Shown here one piece after another: positions 7,353 to 15,040 of a stretch of DNA of 26,329 nt. The notes beneath the pieces were generated by a model, which saw only the letters and a program-made list of their open reading frames with translations, searched no databases and was not told the DNA's origin. The DNA lies in contig JBJEDU010000027.1 in assembly GCA_051872395.1 (NCBI GenBank), positions 1 through 26,329 on the forward strand, written 5' to 3'. The DNA comes from JBJEDU01 sp051872395 (lineage in GTDB: Bacteria > Bacillota_I > Bacilli_A > RFN20 > CAG-826). Both the position numbers and the translations under genes were made by a program. Numbering within the stretch: the stretch's first letter is position 1; each line of letters opens with the position of its first letter.

Positions 7353-8444
7353 TTATTTTCTTCTTTTATTATATTCTCCGTCCGCGGTTTTATTTATTTC
7401 GGTGATAATATCATATTCTTTAAAATCATATGGACGGAGATTTGGTCTAACTAAATCATGTTGCCATTTAGAAAAATCCCAATCTTTACCTTTTCCATTA
7501 TCATAGGCGTTGAATAACCATTCCCATGGTTCTCTCGTTTGACTTTTTCCAGTGACAAAACCCCAAATAAATGATCCGATACGTTCTTTATAAAATACAG
7601 GATATAAATCTTCGATATTGTTATGCCAAATACGATGAAGCCATTCAGTGTTCATCATTGGTCGATTATATTTTTTCAAATTTTTGATTACTTCTAATGA
7701 ATCTTTATATGGAAGATAACAATGATATAAAATGATGTCGCTTAAATCTAACGCTAAAAGTTCGATTTCTTTATATGGTTCGTTATTTTCATTGTATGAC
7801 CAGCAACACGCTGCACAAGGTTGAATTGGATTATAACTTCTCGCGTGAATGAAGGCGTTTTTTAAATAGTTCGCGGATTTCATTCCTCTACGAGAATTAC
7901 CCACTTCATTAAAGATATCCCACACTAAAACTCTTTCATCGTCTTTATATTTTCCAACGATTTCATCAATCATTTCATAAAATATTTTTTCATATTTTTC
8001 TTCATCAAGTATGCTATATCCTGGTTCATTCATTACGACATGTGGTGAATTTTTTCTTCCGGAATGATAACCAAAGTCGTAAGGTATTTCACCATATTCT
8101 GGCCAAGAATAATTTTGTTTTTGTACGACGCAATCATTTCCAAAACAGAACATTACTTTGATGTTATTTTTATTTGCGATTTCGATGACTTGTTCGATAT
8201 GTGATAAATATGAATCATGTTGATCGATATATATTTCAAGTTGACCAATCAATCTCACTGCGTTAAATCCCCAAGAGGCCGCTAAAGAGAGTTCACTTTC
8301 AATACATGCTTTCATTTCTTCCCAGTGGTATTCTTGCCACATTTCAACTCGATTGCAAGCAAGAGAGGGATAATAACAAAATCCTCTAATCCATGGTAAT
8401 TTATCATACCATTCGTTAGCTTTTTCTACTGACCATTTTTCCAT
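7353..8444 (-). CDS. Cytoplasmic clan GH-A (GH5-like) glycoside hydrolase
   Basis: 363 aa from the ATG at 8444, chosen because AAGGAAG lies 9 nt upstream; an in-frame ATG seven codons earlier has no such site. It is a TIM-barrel glycosidase. An N-terminal block with NEWYDKLPWIRG, RVEMWQEYHW and SWGFNAVRL is followed by WDIFNEVGN, with acid/base Glu180 after Asn179, and by MNTEWLHR, with nucleophile Glu267. Proteins of this type are often labelled cellulase-family or 1,4-beta-xylanase. There is no signal peptide, so it probably cuts imported oligosaccharides. It is first in the GH / Nudix / epimerase operon, 128 nt after the AraC stop, and may be read from the AraC promoter or its own. The exact GH family and linkage are not certain. 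Confidence 0.8.
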   Translation of the reverse strand: MEKWSVEKANEWYDKLPWIRGFCYYPSLACNRVEMWQEYHWEEMKACIESELSLAASWGFNAVRLIGQLEIYIDQHDSYLSHIEQVIEIANKNNIKVMFCFGNDCVVQKQNYSWPEYGEIPYDFGYHSGRKNSPHVVMNEPGYSILDEEKYEKIFYEMIDEIVGKYKDDERVLVWDIFNEVGNSRRGMKSANYLKNAFIHARSYNPIQPCAACCWSYNENNEPYKEIELLALDLSDIILYHCYLPYKDSLEVIKNLKKYNRPMMNTEWLHRIWHNNIEDLYPVFYKERIGSFIWGFVTGKSQTREPWEWLFNAYDNGKGKDWDFSKWQHDLVRPNLRPYDFKEYDIITEINKTADGEYNKRRK

Positions 8445-8572
8445 AAATATATACTTCCTTTTCATTTTGATTTTAATTTCTATTAACTTATAAATAAAGT
8501 TTAATAAAGGAGTAATTTTTACTTAAATTTTTAACTATGAATTAATAAAAGCAATAATTAATAAAATCTATA

Positions 8573-9421
8573 TTATGTTCTAGCTTTTCGATATTGGAGT
8601 GGAGTGGTAGATAAAAACTTCTTATATAAGCGAATTAAACTTTGAGAATCGCTGAGACCAACTTTATACGCTATTTCGTCAAGTGAATCGTTCGTCGTCA
8701 ATAATATTTGTTGACTCTTTTTTAATCTGACGAAAGATAAGTAGTCATAGAAAGTTTGCTTAACATATTTTTTAAATGTTTTTTCAAAATGGAATTTCGA
8801 TAAACCAACGATTCCACTGACTTGTTCTAAAGATAGTTTTTCATAGTAATGTTCTTCGATGTATCTTGTCGCTACTTGAATCGTCTTTGGAGCATATAAT
8901 AATGTCGTATCATTAAATGAAGTTAAGGTTCTTATATCTAGTAGTGTTTCATATATAGTTTTTGAAAAAACATCATCATCAATATTGTTTTCTTTTGATG
9001 ATTTCACAATATTTATAATATTGTCACCAATGGTTTTACTCACGTTTTTAACGATTGGTCCATCTTGAGATAAAACATAATTAGAAAATGATTCTAAACC
9101 AGGATGAGAAAAGTGAATAAAGTAGATTGTCATTCCTTCGTCATTTGGATACATGATATGTTCTTTCATGCAGTTGATAAAGATGAGGTCATTTTCTTTA
9201 AATTCATATTCTTTGCCATCGTAAATTAAATGTCCATTACCTTTTTGGATATAAGTGAACATATGACAAAAGAATTCGCTTCTTCTTAAATAATATTTTC
9301 TTCCTATTTCTTCATAACCGACAGAATAAACGAAATAATATAATCCAGATAAGTCATGTTCAGGGTGAACAGAAACACCATAGGAATTTTCAGAAAAGTC
9401 TCGATTTAAAAATGCTTTCAT
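8573..9421 (-). CDS. AraC-family transcriptional regulator
   Basis: 282 aa from the ATG at 9421; a TTG four codons upstream is open but less likely. The N-terminal half (about 1-150) is a cupin-like sugar-sensing domain with HMFTYIQKGNGHLIYDGKEY and FINCMKEHIMYP. The C-terminal ~100 residues hold the two AraC helix-turn-helices: LSLEQVSGIVGLSKFHFEKT, then a second segment SLDEIAYKVGLSDSQSLIRL, then the TPLQYR ending. It is divergent from the sugar transporter operon starting at 9562, the classic arrangement for an activator responding to an imported oligosaccharide. It probably controls both the transporter operon and the glycosidase/epimerase genes behind it. Confidence 0.92.
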   Translation of the reverse strand: MKAFLNRDFSENSYGVSVHPEHDLSGLYYFVYSVGYEEIGRKYYLRRSEFFCHMFTYIQKGNGHLIYDGKEYEFKENDLIFINCMKEHIMYPNDEGMTIYFIHFSHPGLESFSNYVLSQDGPIVKNVSKTIGDNIINIVKSSKENNIDDDVFSKTIYETLLDIRTLTSFNDTTLLYAPKTIQVATRYIEEHYYEKLSLEQVSGIVGLSKFHFEKTFKKYVKQTFYDYLSFVRLKKSQQILLTTNDSLDEIAYKVGLSDSQSLIRLYKKFLSTTPLQYRKART

Positions 9422-9463
9422 AACAATACACAATATTTAATAATTTTTTAGCAATAGAGGTTG

Positions 9464-9491
9464 TTGAAGACCCACACATATACTATATAAT
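9464..9491 (+). promoter_or_regulatory. Promoter of the sugar transporter operon
   Basis: TTGAAG (9464-9469) and a perfect TATAAT (9486-9491) are spaced by 16 bp. A 70-nt leader runs to the ATG at 9562. The weak -35 and the divergent AraC gene fit an activated promoter. The segment upstream (9422-9460) contains CAATA three times; I cannot assign it as an AraC operator. Confidence 0.6.
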
Positions 9492-9561
9492 AAAATTGTA
9501 TTATTTACATAGCGCGGATTTTAAAAACACAATAATTTTATCCGACAGAAAGGAAATAAAT

Positions 9562-10953
9562 ATGAAGAAAAAATCTTTATGCTTAGCTTCAATTTTATGT
9601 GCATTATCTTTATCAGTGTGTGGTTGTTCCAAGGCTGATGATGGAAAAACAGTAGTAACATTCTTTGGATGGGGAAGCGCGGCAGAACAAAAGAATTTCC
9701 AAATTATGGTCAATAAATTTATGGAAATTAATCCAGACATTAGAGTGGCTTATGAAGCTCAAGTGGCTTCTACATATATGACCGCGCTTGAACAAAGAAT
9801 CAAGAGTTTACCAGATGTCTTTTATATGCCAGACTACGAATTTGTTAAATGGGCTAAAAATGATAAATTATTAGATTTGAGTTCATATATTACTGAAGAA
9901 GAAAAATCACAAGTTTGGCCAATTGTTTATGATATGTATCGTTATGACCGTTCCACTGATACGTTAGGAGAAGGAAGTGCGATATATGGATTAGGAAAAG
10001 ATTTAGGTCCTTATACGCTCGTATATAATAAAACAATGTTAGAGAAATACGCGCATGATGCGGGTAAAGAACCAGTATATCCTAGTAGCACTACACCAAT
10101 GACATACAGTGAGTTTGTTGATTTCCTTTTAGAATTTAAATCAAACGTTGCGGCGACTGGCACTGATACCGTTGGTAAAAATGGATTATTTGGTATCGGT
10201 TTTTATGAATTGATGCACGCTGTATATTCCAATAATGCTGATTTCTGGACTGAAGATACTAAAACTTCAACTATTACAGATCCTAATTTTGTTGAAGCAG
10301 TTCAATGGATTGCCGATTTAGATTTAGTACATCATGTCGCGCCTGATTATATCACCGCAAAATCAATGACTGGTTTTGAAAGATTTGAAAATAGTAAATG
10401 CCTTATGACTTTTATGGGTCCATTGGATATGGCTACTTTCTTGAATGATATTAAAGATAAATTTGAATATGATATTATTCCAACTCCAGTTGGTCCTGCT
10501 GAAGGAGCAGTCTCAACTTCTTGGATGGGTTCAGTCGCTCTTTCTTTAAAGAAAAACTTTAAAGATGAAAAAGTTAAAGAAGCCGCAATTAAATTAGCGA
10601 AATTTTTAACATTAGACCCTATTACTTGTGAATTAAATTACACTCTTGGTCAAGCTCAACCAAACAATATTGAAACCGCGACCACGAAATGGGTCAATAA
10701 TGAAAATCTTGAAGGATATTATCAATATCCAAAAAGCAAAAATGTTTGGATTGATGTCACTCAAGAAACTGCCACTATTAAACACCATAACAGAAGTAGA
10801 TATTATCTTTATGATAATGCACCATACGATGATTTATTAAAAGAAATCACCGCAAAAGTTTACACTGGTATGATGAGTGCGAAAGATTGTTTAGAAGCAT
10901 ATAATGCCACATATCAAGCAGCGTTAGATGTCAACGCTTCCTATTTTGGTTAA
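9562..10953 (+). CDS. ABC transporter sugar-binding lipoprotein (family 1)
   Basis: 463 aa from the ATG at 9562, which has AAAGGA 7 nt upstream; the longer frame from 9496 has no ribosome site. A lipoprotein signal (Lys-rich start, hydrophobic core, SVCGC with Cys22 as the acylation site) is followed by a type 1 extracellular solute-binding fold: VVTFFGWGSAAEQ..F strand, FMEINPDIRV, LPDVFYMPD, LDLSSYI, YGLGKDLGPYTLVYNK, and SWMGSVALS. It captures oligosaccharides at the cell surface and passes them to the two permeases encoded just downstream. Aromatic residues suit sugar stacking. The ligand is not readable from sequence; xylo- or arabinoxylo-oligosaccharides are inferred from the GH43 and esterase neighbours. 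Confidence 0.92.
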   Translation: MKKKSLCLASILCALSLSVCGCSKADDGKTVVTFFGWGSAAEQKNFQIMVNKFMEINPDIRVAYEAQVASTYMTALEQRIKSLPDVFYMPDYEFVKWAKNDKLLDLSSYITEEEKSQVWPIVYDMYRYDRSTDTLGEGSAIYGLGKDLGPYTLVYNKTMLEKYAHDAGKEPVYPSSTTPMTYSEFVDFLLEFKSNVAATGTDTVGKNGLFGIGFYELMHAVYSNNADFWTEDTKTSTITDPNFVEAVQWIADLDLVHHVAPDYITAKSMTGFERFENSKCLMTFMGPLDMATFLNDIKDKFEYDIIPTPVGPAEGAVSTSWMGSVALSLKKNFKDEKVKEAAIKLAKFLTLDPITCELNYTLGQAQPNNIETATTKWVNNENLEGYYQYPKSKNVWIDVTQETATIKHHNRSRYYLYDNAPYDDLLKEITAKVYTGMMSAKDCLEAYNATYQAALDVNASYFG

Positions 10954-10966
10954 CAAATAAATTATT

Positions 10967-11908
10967 ATGAATAAATTTCAAAGCTTTCAATTGAGCGAAG
11001 AGGCTAGAGATATTTCTCTTGGTCGCAAAAAGAAAAGACCTCCAACCAAAGCGAGTAAGAACGAACAGTTATTCGGCTATTTGTTCGTTCTTATTCCATT
11101 AATTGGTTTTTCTATTTTTGTTTTATATCCAACGATTACTTCGGTCATTACTTCCTTTACTAATTACCAATTATTTAGTGATTCATTATTCGATTCAGAT
11201 TGGGTTTGGTTTAAAAATTATATTACTTTATTCCAAAGGAAGGAGTTTTGGAACGCTTTATTAAACACTGTTGTTTTATTAGTATCAGTGCCGATTGGAA
11301 TTACTATCGGTTTATTAGTAGCGACTTATATTAATAGAGCAGCACATGGATCAAAACTATTATCTTTATTTTATTATTTACCCGCAGTTACTAGTGCGGT
11401 TGCTATATCTATCGTTTTCAATTACATGTTTGATTATTCTTATGGTATTTTGCATAACTTCTTTGGCATAAATATTTTCTGGTTTGATGCGAATGATTTC
11501 TTCTTAGCGAAAATCGCTATTTTAATCAAAGGTATTTGGGGTGGAATTGGTGGAACTATGATTCTCTTCTTAGCTGGACTTAATGGTATTCCACACGAAT
11601 ATTATGAAGCGAGTACAATTGATGGAGCGACACCATTTCAACAATTTATGTATATAACTGTTCCGATGGTTCATCCAACAATTTTCTATTTAGTTTTAAC
11701 TCAATTAATATCACATTTACAAGCATACGCGGATGCGAAGTTATTTACGAATGGAGGTCAAGGAACGACAGTCGTTTATTACATTTGGGAAAAATTATAC
11801 CCAACTGGCGATTATGGTTTGATGACAGCAGCGACAACATTTATCGCAGTTATTATCTTAATCATTACCGTTATTCAATTTAAGCGATCTAAGATGTTCG
11901 ATATTTAA
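10967..11908 (+). CDS. ABC sugar permease, MalF/UgpA type
   Basis: 313 aa with a basic cytoplasmic N-terminus (about 35 residues) and about six transmembrane segments. The EAA loop that contacts the ATPase is at 211-233 (EYYEASTIDGATPFQQFMYI). It pairs with the next permease to form the import channel for the binding protein's oligosaccharide. It starts 13 nt after the binding-protein stop. No Shine-Dalgarno sequence is visible before the ATG, so its expression may depend on translation of the upstream gene. No ATPase gene is in the window; as in many Bacillota sugar CUT1 systems, a shared MsmX/MsmK-type ATPase encoded elsewhere is likely. Confidence 0.93.
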   Translation: MNKFQSFQLSEEARDISLGRKKKRPPTKASKNEQLFGYLFVLIPLIGFSIFVLYPTITSVITSFTNYQLFSDSLFDSDWVWFKNYITLFQRKEFWNALLNTVVLLVSVPIGITIGLLVATYINRAAHGSKLLSLFYYLPAVTSAVAISIVFNYMFDYSYGILHNFFGINIFWFDANDFFLAKIAILIKGIWGGIGGTMILFLAGLNGIPHEYYEASTIDGATPFQQFMYITVPMVHPTIFYLVLTQLISHLQAYADAKLFTNGGQGTTVVYYIWEKLYPTGDYGLMTAATTFIAVIILIITVIQFKRSKMFDI

Positions 11909-11910
11909 TT

Positions 11911-12864
11911 ATGGAATTTGCCGCTTACGATTTGACTTCCGTTTACACTCGTACGAACGTGACGCCTGTAAACAAAAAGAAACCAAAATTTTTATCTAGA
12001 AGTGTACTTGGTAACATCTTTTGGGTCATATCCACGCTTTTAATTTGGCTTGGTGTGATTTGGATGATATTCCCTTATTTTTGGATGTTCGCGAGTGCAT
12101 TAAAAACTCCTGAAGAAATTATTGCTGGTAGTGCTGGAGAATTCCATTTCTGGAGCCAAAATCCACAGTGGGGAGTCTTTAAAGAATTATTTGAAACCAC
12201 TGATTTTTTACGAGCGATATTAAATACTTGCATTATTGAAGTTTGTGTTATTCCAGTTGGAACTTTCACTTCTTCTTTAGCAGCGTTTGCGTTTGCGAAA
12301 ATGAAATTTAAATTTAAGAAAACCATCTTGATTACTCTTATGACTTCAATGATGATTCCTTATTGTGCGATTATGTTTACTCAATTCCAAATGTTCCAAT
12401 CGTTAGGAATGGTTGGAGGAGATTCTCCATTTCCTTTATTACCATTTATCATTCCTGGAATGTTTTCTCGTTGTTCAATGATTTTCTTCTTGACTACTCA
12501 TATGAAAAACACTATTCACGATTCACTCATTGAATCAGCGAGAATTGATGGGGCAAGTTTCTTTAGAATTTTTATTCAAATCGCTCTTCCTTTAGTTAAG
12601 AGTGCGATTGCGGCGCAGGTGATATTCTGGTTCGTCGCTATTTGGAACGATTATTTCGCTCCTTCAATTTATATTGGAGCGAGTAGTGAATGGAAAACAT
12701 TACAAGTATTGCTCATGTCTTTATATGATGCAGGAAAAGGTTCAAATGGAAAAGATTTGATGTTTGCAGGTTCATTTATTGGTTCTTTACCAATGATTGT
12801 CTTCTTCCTCATCTTTAGAAATATGTTTGTTAAAACTACAGCATTATCAGGAGTGAAAGAATAA
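11911..12864 (+). CDS. ABC sugar permease, MalG/UgpE type
   Basis: 317 aa, about six membrane segments, with the EAA loop at 204-228 (HDSLIESARIDGASFFRIFI) and the FPYFWMFASALKTPEEI entry typical of MalG-type subunits. It begins 2 nt after the first permease stop and its TAA overlaps the ATG of the GH43 gene (TAATG), so the three are translated as a coupled series. A 30-residue polar N-terminal extension precedes the first membrane helix. Partner and ligand are as for the previous gene. Confidence 0.93.
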   Translation: MEFAAYDLTSVYTRTNVTPVNKKKPKFLSRSVLGNIFWVISTLLIWLGVIWMIFPYFWMFASALKTPEEIIAGSAGEFHFWSQNPQWGVFKELFETTDFLRAILNTCIIEVCVIPVGTFTSSLAAFAFAKMKFKFKKTILITLMTSMMIPYCAIMFTQFQMFQSLGMVGGDSPFPLLPFIIPGMFSRCSMIFFLTTHMKNTIHDSLIESARIDGASFFRIFIQIALPLVKSAIAAQVIFWFVAIWNDYFAPSIYIGASSEWKTLQVLLMSLYDAGKGSNGKDLMFAGSFIGSLPMIVFFLIFRNMFVKTTALSGVKE

Positions 12865-14924
12865 TGAAAAAAATTTATTATCATACCCCTCTTAAAAATG
12901 GATTAGACAAAAAAATAGATTATGGCGATCCTTATATTTATCGATATAATGGTTCCTATTATTTATTTACTACTGGTGCATCTCCAAAAAGAACTCAAGG
13001 TCATGTTTATAAAAGCAAAGACCTTGTTAATTATGAATATTTAGGTCAATTTAGTAATGATGAAATCGCTTTGGGCGCTTTTGCACCTGAAATAATTTAT
13101 GCTTTTTCATATTTTTATTTAGTGACTTCTCCTCTTGGAAAAGGTCATTATGTTTTTAGAAGTAAAAATATTGAAGGTCCATATGAAAGAATTACTGATA
13201 ATATCGGTTTATTAATAGATGGTTCATTTACTTTATCAAAAGATAATAAATTATATTTTTTATATGCTTCTAGAGAAGGAATCATGATGGCGAAAATGGA
13301 TAAAGATGGTAAGACAAAAAATCATCATTTAATTTCCTCATCTTTAGATGGTTGGACAGAAGGTGGAAGTATTGTTCAACGTGGTGGAAAATATTATTTA
13401 TTTTATTGTGGCAATCACTTTTTAGCGGAAGGATATCGTATCAATTGTGCGATTAGTGATACATTAGAAGGTCCATATGTTGATATAAAAAATAATCCTC
13501 TTTTGATTGCATGCGAACTAAAATATACTCGATTAGGTCATTCAAGTGAAACAATATCACCTGATTTATGTTCAAGATTAATTATGTATCACGGTAAAAC
13601 TAGTAAAATGGCACCTCGAGATATTTTATTAGCAAAATTACGTTTTGATAATGATCTCGTCAGCGTTAATCATTCAACTTTATATCGTAGTGAATTTAGT
13701 GCGCCTACATTTGAAGAGTCTAATATTTCCTTAAATGAAGAAAATATTTATTTAAGCGATAAAAAAATGAACAAGGAAGTGAATATTGAAGCTTTCTTTA
13801 ATGATAGTGTTAATTTGCTATTTTCATATAAAAATAGTTCATTTTATTCTTATATCAAATTAGTTGATGGAAATATATGCTTATTTAAGAAAAGAAATGA
13901 TAAAGATAGGCTTGTCCACTGTTTTAAAACTGGTTTTGAGATGAATTATCCTCATACATTAAGATTATTAAAAGAAGATAATTCAATTAATTTATATATT
14001 GATGATGCATTTATTTCTTCAGTTGACGCTAGTTTATTTAACTATGGTTATGTAGGTTATCAAAAAGTAAACGAATATTCAAAATGCGGATATTTATGTT
14101 TCTTCAATATAAAAAATGATAACAATCATCCAATAACTATTCCTGGATCGATATTAAATAATGAATTAGTGAAGATTAATGATAATGAATATCAAGTGAA
14201 AATTTTATCTAGTAAAGATGATTATTATCATTTATCTTTATCGATGAGTTTTGATAGTGATTTAATTTTAAATATTAACGATCAAGAATTTAAAATACAA
14301 AAAAATCAACATTATTTTAATGATGATAATATTTATGTTGGAAAAGTTTTTATTAAGAAAAATTCAATAATTAAAATAAAAACTAGCGCAAAAACTGATA
14401 TTAAATACTTAAATTTGATATTAGATAGACAATTTAAAATTTATAATAGTTTCCTTAAAAAAGGTAATTATTTAGTGTCTAACCAAAAGAATGATAATTA
14501 TTTCTTGTTTTCTGATATTGCATCTTATCCATCTTTATCTATGGATTTTAAAATTTTAAATAATCGACGTTATCATAGTTTTGCTTTCTTAATTAATGTC
14601 ACTGATTTTTCTAAAGAAGATTTCCAAGCGAGATATCACTTTAATGGTTTAATGGTGGAATATGATGGTCATTTAGTCAATATTTCTGAAGTGAATTATC
14701 AAAAGAATGATTTATTCGATTTTAGGTTAGAAATTGAAGAGAATAAAATACATAATTTCAAAATAGAATATTATCAAAATTATTTATATTTATATTTTGA
14801 CAACAACTTAATTAAAAAGTTTTTGATGAATTCGAAACGTAATGTTGGTCGATATGGTTTTTATATGGCTAATGGAACGGATGTTGAAATCATTAACTTC
14901 AAGAAGGAGGAGTCTCTTGTATGA
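12864..14924 (+). CDS. Cytoplasmic GH43-family glycosidase with two C-terminal beta-sandwich domains
   Basis: 686 aa with no signal peptide. The N-terminal ~270 residues form a five-bladed GH43-type catalytic domain: base Asp22 in YGDPYI, Asp119 in IDGSF, acid Glu166 in WTEGGS, and His226 in LGHSS. Family members release L-arabinose or D-xylose from side chains or ends. Residues about 290-420 and 520-686 look like LamG/DUF1080-type beta-sandwiches separated by a small beta domain. The same order is found in the surface GH43 at 16917, its evident paralogue. The start overlaps the permease stop by 1 nt, with AGGAG inside the permease gene. It stops at TGA, overlapping the next ATG. It likely finishes degradation of the imported oligosaccharide. 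Arabinofuranosidase versus xylosidase activity cannot be separated here. Confidence 0.85.
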   Translation: MKKIYYHTPLKNGLDKKIDYGDPYIYRYNGSYYLFTTGASPKRTQGHVYKSKDLVNYEYLGQFSNDEIALGAFAPEIIYAFSYFYLVTSPLGKGHYVFRSKNIEGPYERITDNIGLLIDGSFTLSKDNKLYFLYASREGIMMAKMDKDGKTKNHHLISSSLDGWTEGGSIVQRGGKYYLFYCGNHFLAEGYRINCAISDTLEGPYVDIKNNPLLIACELKYTRLGHSSETISPDLCSRLIMYHGKTSKMAPRDILLAKLRFDNDLVSVNHSTLYRSEFSAPTFEESNISLNEENIYLSDKKMNKEVNIEAFFNDSVNLLFSYKNSSFYSYIKLVDGNICLFKKRNDKDRLVHCFKTGFEMNYPHTLRLLKEDNSINLYIDDAFISSVDASLFNYGYVGYQKVNEYSKCGYLCFFNIKNDNNHPITIPGSILNNELVKINDNEYQVKILSSKDDYYHLSLSMSFDSDLILNINDQEFKIQKNQHYFNDDNIYVGKVFIKKNSIIKIKTSAKTDIKYLNLILDRQFKIYNSFLKKGNYLVSNQKNDNYFLFSDIASYPSLSMDFKILNNRRYHSFAFLINVTDFSKEDFQARYHFNGLMVEYDGHLVNISEVNYQKNDLFDFRLEIEENKIHNFKIEYYQNYLYLYFDNNLIKKFLMNSKRNVGRYGFYMANGTDVEIINFKKEESLV

Positions 14925-15031
14925 AGAAAGCGAAATGGCAATTTATTGCTTGGACTGTTTTCATTGCTGCAATCATCCTTTTTTGTGTTATTTACGTCAT
15001 TGTTAAGGCCATTAATGGCCCAGGAGTTTAA
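14921..15031 (+). CDS. 36-residue single-span membrane peptide
   Basis: ATGA overlap with the GH43 stop and a strong AAGGAGG (14904-14910) 10 nt upstream show that it is translated. The peptide has a basic start (MKKAKWQ), one hydrophobic span (about residues 8-28) and a short tail KAINGPGV. The next gene follows 9 nt later with its own AGGAG site. I recognise no family. Its place, between the cytoplasmic GH43 and a surface lipoprotein in the transporter operon, suggests a small membrane partner of the permeases or lipoproteins, but that is a guess. It is too short to resemble a truncated permease or enzyme. Confidence 0.75.
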   Translation: MKKAKWQFIAWTVFIAAIILFCVIYVIVKAINGPGV

Positions 15032-15040
15032 GGAGCTGTT

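Noticed and set aside
9496..9561. Longer N-terminus for the sugar-binding protein
   Set aside because: It would put 22 polar residues before a lipoprotein signal peptide. The AAAGGA site and the signal peptide both point to the ATG at 9562.
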